Shown piece after piece: positions 58,459-64,000 of a DNA stretch of 64,000 nucleotides. The DNA lies in NCBI RefSeq assembly GCF_051235805.1, contig NZ_JBPNXV010000001.1, positions 310,001-374,000 on the forward strand, in the 5' to 3' direction. A program made the translations under genes and the position numbers. Under the pieces are notes generated by a model. The model was not told the DNA's origin. It saw only the letters and a list, made by a program, of their open reading frames with translations, and made no database searches. Source of the DNA: Pseudothermotoga_B sp051235805 (lineage in GTDB: Bacteria; Thermotogota; Thermotogae; Thermotogales; DSM-5069). The number at the start of each line of letters is the position of its first letter. The first letter of the stretch is position 1.

Positions 58459-58464
58459 ATTATA
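58459..58464 (-). promoter_or_regulatory. -10 element of the rubrerythrin operon
   Basis: TATAAT on the minus strand, 27 nt before the rubrerythrin start; no consensus -35 at the usual distance. Confidence 0.45.
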
Positions 58465-58841
58465 CATCATTTTACCTGTTGGAAATATTCAGAAAGTGCG
58501 AGTCTATCAATTTGCAACGGTATCTTATGATTTGCGCAAAGTCCTGAACTATGTCTGTTAAATAAAGGTGATATTGATGGGCTGTAGTTTGTACTTTGAG
58601 TTCGTATGAACTACCCGGCTTGGAAATTACCGTATAACAGTGGCGAAATATGCCGTTTTGCAAAGATCAAGTATAATCCTTGAGTGTAGCTACATGATTC
58701 GATTCAATAATTGAAAAACCTTTTCTCGTTTCTTCAGAAATAGAGTTTTTGTTAAGTAAACATAAGGTTACCGAGAGACAACGTCACGAAAGTACCGTCT
58801 AAATATGTATTAGAAATCGTTTGCTTGAGAAGCATTTTCGT
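58465..58841. other. Non-coding gap
   Basis: No supported gene on either strand. It contains AT-rich sequence with scattered TATAAT-like words (for example 58671-58676) but no matching -35 box, and separates two divergent transcription units. Confidence 0.4.
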
Positions 58842-58870
58842 TTGAATATCACGAGATGTGGTTGTATAAT
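58842..58870 (+). promoter_or_regulatory. Promoter of the rsmH cell-division cluster
   Basis: TTGAAT (58842-58847), exact 17-nt spacer, TATAAT (58865-58870), 30 nt before the rsmH start. Confidence 0.75.
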
Positions 58871-58900
58871 TGAAACACCACAGATAGCGGAGCGGTGTAA

Positions 58901-59779
58901 GTGGAATGGATTCATGTTCCAGTCATGGCAAAAGAAGTATTAGATTACTTTGGTAATTTGAGTGGTGTATTTCTTGATTGTACAGTGGGTGCAGGTGGTC
59001 ATTCGGAGGCGATTCTAACCAATATTGAAGGCAGCGTGGTCGTGGGTTTAGACGTTGATGACGTTGCACTCAGTTTAGCGAAGCGAAGATTAGCTGAGTT
59101 CATGGCCCAGGGAAGATTCTTCATAGCGAAGTCTTCATACGTTGAAGCGAGAGATGTACTAAAGCAGCTCAAAATTTCATCGGTGAGTGCAATATTGATG
59201 GACCTTGGCATGTCCACGCTGCAGTTGTCAGATAGCGAGCGTGGTTTTGCATTTTCTACGGACGGACCACTTGATATGCGTATGAATAAGGCTCAAGAGT
59301 TCACAGCTTACGATCTTGTGAACTCTTGGACAGAGGAACAATTGCGAAGATTGTTCTTTGAGTACGCTGAGGAAAAACGTTATGCGAGGCGTATCGCTGC
59401 TTTTATAGTGAGAAACAGACCTATAAGAAGTACCTTGGAACTTGCAAATGTCGTAGCAAAGGCTTTGCCAGCAGAAGAAAAGAGAGCCCGAAAAAGGCAC
59501 TTTGCTACAAAGGTTTTCCAAGCGATCAGAATAGCTGTAAACAACGAATTGGAGAATCTGAAAACATTTCTTTCCCGCGCACCGGAGTTGTTAAAAAGTG
59601 GCGGGCGCATCGGGGTTATTTCGTTTCATTCTTTGGAAGACAGGATTGTGAAAGAAGCCCTGAGATCAAGCAGTGATCTGGTGGTGCTAACAAAGAAACC
59701 TTTGAGACCTTCTCAGGAGGAGGTAAGAGCTAACCCAAAGGCAAGAAGTGCAAAGATGAGAGTAGCGGAGCGAAAGTGA
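58901..59779 (+). CDS. rsmH: 16S rRNA m4C1402 methyltransferase
   Basis: RsmH (MraW) methylates C1402 of 16S rRNA. Features: HVPVMAKEVLDYF at the start, SAM motif LDCTVGAGGHSEAIL, ILMDLGMSTLQLSDSERGFAFSTDGPLDMRM and FQAIRIAVNNELENL, with ISFHSLEDRIVK near the C-terminus. Length 292 is normal. GTG 58901 follows GGAGCGG. It heads the usual dcw-cluster order rsmH-ftsL-ftsI, here without mraZ. Confidence 0.97.
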   Translation: MEWIHVPVMAKEVLDYFGNLSGVFLDCTVGAGGHSEAILTNIEGSVVVGLDVDDVALSLAKRRLAEFMAQGRFFIAKSSYVEARDVLKQLKISSVSAILMDLGMSTLQLSDSERGFAFSTDGPLDMRMNKAQEFTAYDLVNSWTEEQLRRLFFEYAEEKRYARRIAAFIVRNRPIRSTLELANVVAKALPAEEKRARKRHFATKVFQAIRIAVNNELENLKTFLSRAPELLKSGGRIGVISFHSLEDRIVKEALRSSSDLVVLTKKPLRPSQEEVRANPKARSAKMRVAERK

Positions 59780-59790
59780 GAGGAGGAGGA

Positions 59791-60081
59791 GGTTTGGCCC
59801 TCGCAAGAGCCAAAGCGAAGCGAAGTTCACAGGTTATCACGCGCACCTTGGTTAAGGACCTGTCGAAGTTGTCTCTCCTGATCTTCTTCATCGGAGCAAT
59901 AGTTCTGATGTCCTTCCCAATTGTGCAGTTTGCAAGACTCTCTGCTAACTTGTCTCAAGAAAACAGAGTTTTGGAGGCAAAGATCGTTGAACTTCAACAA
60001 CAGATTCAGCAACTTGAGAACGAACGATCGTTGATCTTCGTCAACTATGAGGTTGTGAGAACAGGAGAGCATGAGAGATAG
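59791..60081 (+). CDS. FtsL/DivIC-like cell-division protein
   Basis: This protein of about 96 residues has a basic cytoplasmic start, one transmembrane helix (LSLLIFFIGAIVLMSFPIVQFA, about 28-49) and a coiled coil (LSQENRVLEAKIVELQQQIQQLENE). That layout and its place between rsmH and the PBP gene match FtsL. TTG 59791 directly follows GGAGGAGG; the frame's earlier GTG at 59776 overlaps the rsmH stop and is an alternative. Confidence 0.78.
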   Translation, partial: GLALARAKAKRSSQVITRTLVKDLSKLSLLIFFIGAIVLMSFPIVQFARLSANLSQENRVLEAKIVELQQQIQQLENERSLIFVNYEVVRTGEHER

Positions 60082-61843
60082 TGTGTTGGGGTTGCGCGTA
60101 AAATTAATACTTCGTACAGCTGGCATCGTCTGCATCCTGATGATTTTATCTTTCTATTTCAGGGGTACTGCGGCGTACTCACCTTCATATTGGAGTGTTC
60201 GAATACCAGCATTGCGTGGCAAAATACTTGACAAGAATGGCAGATTCTGTGCTCTTGACGAGATTTTTTATGTTGCCTACCTCGATGTTCGGTTTCTTAA
60301 ATCTCGCTATTCTGATAGGTTAGACCCGCAACTCACTCTTCTGCTGAGAAATTTCAATCTTTCTGATGATAAGGACGATATCTTGAAAGGATCAGTCAAT
60401 TTCGTAAAGCTTTCTGAAGACAAAAGCCGTGAATCGATCGTCGCTAAGATTCCCACTTCTCTTATGCCATTTGTGTCCATAGAGATGCAGACAAAAAGAA
60501 ATCAAGTAAAAGAATATAGTATCGACAGAATCCTCGGCAAGGTCATCGACGGACATGGTATTGGAGGGGTAGAGGAAAAACTTGATGAAGTCCTCTCGAA
60601 AAGAAAAGACGGCAAATTTCTGCTCAGATATCAAGGTTTTGTAACCTTGTCACCGAAGATAGAAAGAGTTATCGACCCTGTGGACGGGAAAGATATAAGA
60701 TTGTCCATAGATATAGATTTACAAAGGATTTGCTTCACAGAGATAAAGAAAGCCGTTGAGGAAAACAAGGCAATAGCCGGTGGAGTAATAGTGATGGAAA
60801 CAAAGACGGGCAAAATAAGAGCAATCGTCACAACAAGAGATTGGAATGACACCGTTATGGGGTATTTTGAACCTGGATCTGCAATGAAGCCGATTGTCTA
60901 TTCAATCGCTTTGGAAAACAACGTAGTTGCATTGAACGATACCTTCTATTGTCCCGGTAGCATTAAGCCGGTGGAAGATTTGGACATAACCGTGAGAGAC
61001 TTAGAGCCTCATGGGAAGGTAGATGTGAGGAAAGCGCTGAGTCTCTCTTGTAATACCGCAACTATTCTTATTGCCAGAAAGATCAAAGAACAACTCGGTG
61101 ATTTTCAGTTCTATGACTGGCTCAGAAAATTCGGTCTTGGTGAGAAGACCAACATCGAGCTGGCAGGCGAAATTCCCGGAGTTTTGAGAAAACCAGAGGA
61201 ATGGTCAAAGATTGACTTTGCTATGGTTTCAATAGGACATGGCATAGGAACACCCGCCTTGCAGTTTCTTGCCGCTTTCAACACGATTGCCAACAAAGGC
61301 GAATATGTCTCCCCGTCAATCTTAGAAGACAGCATCGTGACTAAGAAAAGAGTCATAAGTGAAAAGACAGCCGAAGAGGTTTCAAGGATGCTCCGTGCTG
61401 TTGTCGAGGAGGGAACGGGAATCAGAGCACAGGTTCCTGGACTCAATGTTGCTGGTAAGACAGGTACAGCACAAAAGATTGCTGCGGGGGAAGGGAAGTA
61501 TTTCTCTATTTTCGTGGGTTTCTTCCCGTATGAAGACCCACAGTACACGATGATCGTTTATCTTGATGAACCCTCAGCGGAGAAATACCTTGCCGGTGAA
61601 GTAGCTGCCCCTGTTTTTTCGAAGATCGTTGCGAGGATGAAAGAGCTTTCCAAGGAATATCTGATCAGCTATCCGAAGAACATGATTCCAAATTTGAAGG
61701 GAATGAGTTTGAAAGACGCACTTTTTATTCTGAACGATATTGGTGTCAAGGACATACAAATAAGAGGAACTGGGCTTGTGATAGAGCAGTATCCTGAGCC
61801 TGGTTCTACCGATCTGAGTAGAGTTCTTTTGATTCTACAATGA
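60071..61843 (+). CDS. ftsI: Class B penicillin-binding protein with PASTA domain (FtsI-type)
   Basis: This is the septal peptidoglycan transpeptidase. One transmembrane helix near 13-32, a dimerisation domain (about 40-200), then the transpeptidase domain with S270-A-M-K273, S326-C-N328 and K463-T-G-T466. The last 55 residues (PNLKGMSLKDALFILNDIGVKDIQI...) form one PASTA repeat, as in Firmicute division PBPs but not in E. coli FtsI. It overlaps the ftsL-like gene by 11 nt. No murE or mraY follows; the dcw cluster is interrupted. Confidence 0.93.
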   Translation: MRDSVLGLRVKLILRTAGIVCILMILSFYFRGTAAYSPSYWSVRIPALRGKILDKNGRFCALDEIFYVAYLDVRFLKSRYSDRLDPQLTLLLRNFNLSDDKDDILKGSVNFVKLSEDKSRESIVAKIPTSLMPFVSIEMQTKRNQVKEYSIDRILGKVIDGHGIGGVEEKLDEVLSKRKDGKFLLRYQGFVTLSPKIERVIDPVDGKDIRLSIDIDLQRICFTEIKKAVEENKAIAGGVIVMETKTGKIRAIVTTRDWNDTVMGYFEPGSAMKPIVYSIALENNVVALNDTFYCPGSIKPVEDLDITVRDLEPHGKVDVRKALSLSCNTATILIARKIKEQLGDFQFYDWLRKFGLGEKTNIELAGEIPGVLRKPEEWSKIDFAMVSIGHGIGTPALQFLAAFNTIANKGEYVSPSILEDSIVTKKRVISEKTAEEVSRMLRAVVEEGTGIRAQVPGLNVAGKTGTAQKIAAGEGKYFSIFVGFFPYEDPQYTMIVYLDEPSAEKYLAGEVAAPVFSKIVARMKELSKEYLISYPKNMIPNLKGMSLKDALFILNDIGVKDIQIRGTGLVIEQYPEPGSTDLSRVLLILQ

Positions 61844-61845
61844 TC

Positions 61846-61875
61846 TTGACCGTTGATCCCCCTTGATGATATAAT
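61846..61875 (+). promoter_or_regulatory. Promoter of tRNA-Gln
   Basis: TTGACC (61846-61851), 18-nt spacer, TATAAT (61870-61875), 10 nt before the tRNA 5' end and directly after the PBP stop. Confidence 0.75.
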
Positions 61876-61885
61876 TTACTGGCAT

Positions 61886-61959
61886 TGGGAGGTCGTCTAA
61901 TGGTAGGACAGCGGACTCTGGATCCGCCGGTGGAGGTTCGAGTCCTCCCCTCCCAGCCA
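61886..61959 (+). tRNA. tRNA-Gln (anticodon CTG)
   Basis: A 74-nt cloverleaf: acceptor TGGGAGG paired with CCTCCCA, anticodon stem GCGGA/TCCGC around CTCTGGA (anticodon CTG), T loop GGTTCGAGT, discriminator G, encoded CCA. The weak U-A first pair is typical of glutamine tRNAs. Confidence 0.96.
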
Positions 61960-61964
61960 GAGTT

Positions 61965-61987
61965 GCAGGCGAGAGCCTGCTTTTTTT
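61965..61987 (+). terminator. Terminator after tRNA-Gln
   Basis: GCAGGC pairs with GCCTGC over a GAGA loop (61965-61980), followed by TTTTTTT. Confidence 0.88.
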
Positions 61988-61999
61988 CTTGTAACGTGA

Positions 62000-62005
62000 T
62001 ATAAT
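62000..62005 (+). promoter_or_regulatory. -10 element before tig
   Basis: TATAAT lies 34 nt before the trigger factor start, downstream of the tRNA-Gln terminator; no clear -35. Confidence 0.45.
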
Positions 62006-62039
62006 TTTCAGTGCAAGATATGGCTGAGGAGGTCAGAGA

Positions 62040-63329
62040 ATGAAACAAACCATCAGAATGCAGGAAAAGAACCTGAGTGTTTACGAATGTACCTTTGACA
62101 AGAGTGAGGTCTTGGAGGCAGAAGAAGATGCCGTAAAGAAGGTGGCAGATAGAGTTGAGATACCGGGCTTCAGAAAGGGTAAAGCTCCAAAGTTTCTGAT
62201 CAGGACACGTTACCCAGAAACGATAAAATCTGAAATACTGGAAATACTCTGGCAGAAAGCTCTAAGAGAAATAGACGATGATGAGAGTTTATTTCTACCC
62301 CCGATTCTTGAGGACTTTGAGATTAAAGACGATGGCGCTACACTGGTCTTACAAGTTCACAGAAAGCCAGAAGTTGTACTGAAGCCTTTTGAGGAATTTG
62401 AGTTGAAAAAACTTGATAAACCTTCCATTCTTGAGAGTTATGTAGACAGAAGACTCAAGGAGTTGCAAGAGTTTCATGCGATATTAGAGCCAAAGGATGG
62501 AGCTGCTGAGTACGGAGACATGGTAAGGGTGAAGATGACTGTAACGACAAGCGGGAAAACCATAATGGACGAGAAGAGCAGTGAATACGTTTTGTACAAA
62601 GAAGATGACAGACCTGTGGTGACGGAATTGATCGGCAAAAAGGCTGGAGATGTAGTTGAATTTGACAGAGATTTTGGAAACGAAAAGGTCTATCACTACA
62701 AGATCGTCGTCGAACAGGTGAATAAGAGAAGATTGCTCGATATCTCAGATGAACTCGCAAAGACAGTTAGCGCCGAATATGAAACGCTGCAGCAGTTAAA
62801 AGAAGCATTGGAAAAAGAGGGAAGTGAACTGTACGAAAAAGACATGAAAGAATTTTTGCAAAACCAAGTAATCGATATCTTGACGAGCGAAGCAGAAGTT
62901 CTCATATCCGAGAGTACTCTAAGAGAATTAGTGGAACGGGCTTTTGAAAAGATAAATTCAGACAAGGAAGAATATGAAAAATTGCTCAAAGACCATGAGA
63001 ACGACCCAGAAAAACTAAGAGAAGCTCTGAAGAACTATTACCTGACAGATCTTAAGAGAAATCTTTCCATAGAAAAAGTGGCAAGAGAAAACGATTTGAA
63101 GGTATCTGATGAAGAAGTCGAGGCTCAGGCAGAAGAGTTGGCAGTAGCATGGGGTATTTCCACCGAAAGAGCCAAATCGATCCTCAGATCAAGACGTGAT
63201 GTATCTGAAGACGTACGTTGGGAACTGCTGAAAAGAAAGGTGGCAGATCTGATCCTCGAAAAGGCGAAGATAGTCGAAGTGAAGCCAGAGGAATTGCAGA
63301 AGGAGGCGCAGAAGAGTGAAGATAAATGA
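62040..63329 (+). CDS. tig: Trigger factor
   Basis: This 429-residue ribosome-bound chaperone and peptidyl-prolyl isomerase has the ribosome-docking loop GFRKGKAPKFLIR (about 43-55), a PPIase domain (about 150-235) with the FKBP-like GDMVRVKMTV start, and a long helical C-terminal chaperone domain. ATG 62040 follows GAGGAGG. It overlaps clpP by 14 nt; the tig-clpP order is common. Confidence 0.96.
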   Translation: MKQTIRMQEKNLSVYECTFDKSEVLEAEEDAVKKVADRVEIPGFRKGKAPKFLIRTRYPETIKSEILEILWQKALREIDDDESLFLPPILEDFEIKDDGATLVLQVHRKPEVVLKPFEEFELKKLDKPSILESYVDRRLKELQEFHAILEPKDGAAEYGDMVRVKMTVTTSGKTIMDEKSSEYVLYKEDDRPVVTELIGKKAGDVVEFDRDFGNEKVYHYKIVVEQVNKRRLLDISDELAKTVSAEYETLQQLKEALEKEGSELYEKDMKEFLQNQVIDILTSEAEVLISESTLRELVERAFEKINSDKEEYEKLLKDHENDPEKLREALKNYYLTDLKRNLSIEKVARENDLKVSDEEVEAQAEELAVAWGISTERAKSILRSRRDVSEDVRWELLKRKVADLILEKAKIVEVKPEELQKEAQKSEDK

Positions 63330-63915
63330 TCAACTCATTCCAACAGTTATAGAGACAACAGGCAGATATGAGCGTGCTTATGACATATACTCGAGGTTGT
63401 TGAAAGACAGGATAGTCTTTTTGGGTTATCCAATAGACGATCACACCGCAAATCTCGTTGTAGCGCAGCTCTTGTTTCTTGAAGCAGAGGATCCTGACAA
63501 GGACATACAGCTGTACATAAACAGTCCTGGTGGATCGGTCACAGCTGGCCTTGCCATCTATGACACTATGCAGTACGTGAAGTGCGATGTTGTGACAATC
63601 TGTGTAGGTCAGGCTGCCTCGATGGCTGCCGTGTTGCTCACGAGTGGTAGTAAGGGCAAACGCTTTGCCTTGCCAAATGCGAGGATAATGCTTCATCAAC
63701 CGCTGGGCGGCGCCGAAGGTCCAGTAAAAGATGTGGAGATAATAACGAAAGAGCTCCTACGCATAAAGAACTTGATAAACACAATTCTCAGCGAGAAAAC
63801 CGGACAACCACTTGAGAGGATCGAAAGAGACACAGACAGAGACTTCTTCATGGATGCCTACGAAGCGCTTAACTATGGCTTGATAGATAGGGTGATCGAA
63901 CCAAAGAGAAGGTGA
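63316..63915 (+). CDS. clpP: ATP-dependent Clp protease proteolytic subunit
   Basis: This 199-residue ClpP shows the catalytic S102 in GQAASMAAVLLTSG, H127 in RIMLHQPLGG and the acidic residue in DRDFFMD near 177. It begins at GTG 63316 within the end of tig behind a GGAGG site. No clpX follows; mutS comes next after 4 nt. Confidence 0.97.
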   Translation: MKINDQLIPTVIETTGRYERAYDIYSRLLKDRIVFLGYPIDDHTANLVVAQLLFLEAEDPDKDIQLYINSPGGSVTAGLAIYDTMQYVKCDVVTICVGQAASMAAVLLTSGSKGKRFALPNARIMLHQPLGGAEGPVKDVEIITKELLRIKNLINTILSEKTGQPLERIERDTDRDFFMDAYEALNYGLIDRVIEPKRR

Positions 63916-63919
63916 GTCA

Positions 63920-64000
63920 ATGAAACTCACGCCGATGATGCAACAGTACACACAAATTAAATCGAAGTACAAAGATGCAGTCTTACTCTTCCGCCTCGGT
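63920..64000 (+). CDS. mutS: DNA mismatch repair protein MutS (partial, 5' end only)
   Basis: The 27 residues visible (MKLTPMMQQYTQIKSKYKDA, then VLLFRLG) are the typical MutS N-terminus, which enters the mismatch-binding domain. The gene runs off the right edge of the window. Confidence 0.88.
   Translation, partial: MKLTPMMQQYTQIKSKYKDAVLLFRLG

Noticed and set aside
58608..58618. ATGAACTACCC, another IS605-end-like word
   Set aside because: No hairpin with a TAAA/TTTA loop follows and no second end was found within 400 nt.
61806..62048. Minus-strand frame across tRNA-Gln
   Set aside because: Antisense to the tRNA and its terminator; typical tRNA-derived artefact protein.
1..64000. CRISPR array, prophage or toxin-antitoxin module
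   Set aside because: No regularly spaced repeats, no phage structural or integrase genes and no recognisable toxin-antitoxin pair were seen in the window.

Overview
The window is a gene-dense stretch (about 40% GC by impression, strong GGAGGTGA-type ribosome binding sites, many GTG and TTG starts) from a thermophilic anaerobic bacterium of the Thermotogales, most like Pseudothermotoga. The basis is gene content: FolE2 and ThyX instead of FolE and ThyA, a KorAB ferredoxin oxidoreductase next to superoxide reductase, rubrerythrin and a peroxiredoxin, several ABC sugar/peptide-type importers, a BamA-type outer-envelope gene, flagellar genes, and IS605-family remnants. The genus is an inference from memory of gene families; no search was run.

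Layout. 1-5 kb: the 5' part of a GntR-type repressor gene, a two-part YhhN-family membrane protein, a secreted single-HKD phospholipase D-like protein, a decayed tnpB, a pair of short chromate-transporter genes and a small secreted protein. 5-8.1 kb: a MalEFG-type sugar ABC operon (minus strand). 8.4-9.5 kb: tRNA-Glu, tRNA-Pro and a small IS605-derived element without a transposase. 9.6-10.2 kb: rpmE and an S1-domain gene. 10.2-21.8 kb: a long minus-strand series running queD-folE2-thyX, a four-protein regulatory module (DRTGG, CBS-HATPase, DRTGG, PHP, HATPase), bamA, yicC, remA, gmk, rpoZ, coaBC and an L,D-transpeptidase. 21.8-28 kb: mrp, an MFS carrier, an AI-2E-type protein, a TPR membrane protein, a MATE pump and a methyltransferase-like protein.

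28-33.6 kb: fliF-fliG-fliH-fliI with a lytic transglycosylase upstream. 33.6-37.5 kb: DUF177, rpmF, plsX, glmS, rsfS. 37.5-40 kb: class II aldolase, tRNA-Ser(TGA) and a glycosyltransferase. 40-54.4 kb: two complete Opp-type ABC systems around a divergent promoter. One is followed by a serine hydrolase and AnmK, the other is preceded by a BadF-type amino-sugar kinase, which together suggest uptake and recycling of peptidoglycan or amino-sugar oligomers. 54.4-58.4 kb: peroxiredoxin, KorB, KorA, superoxide reductase, rubrerythrin. 58.9-64 kb: rsmH, ftsL-like, a PASTA-tailed PBP, tRNA-Gln, trigger factor, clpP and the start of mutS.

Three points recur across the window. Each of the three substrate-binding-protein genes is followed within about 10 nt by a perfect hairpin before its permease genes. 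Four of six convergent gene pairs have abutting or overlapping stop codons. IS605-type ends with the same GTGAACTAC boundary occur at 2761 and 9200.
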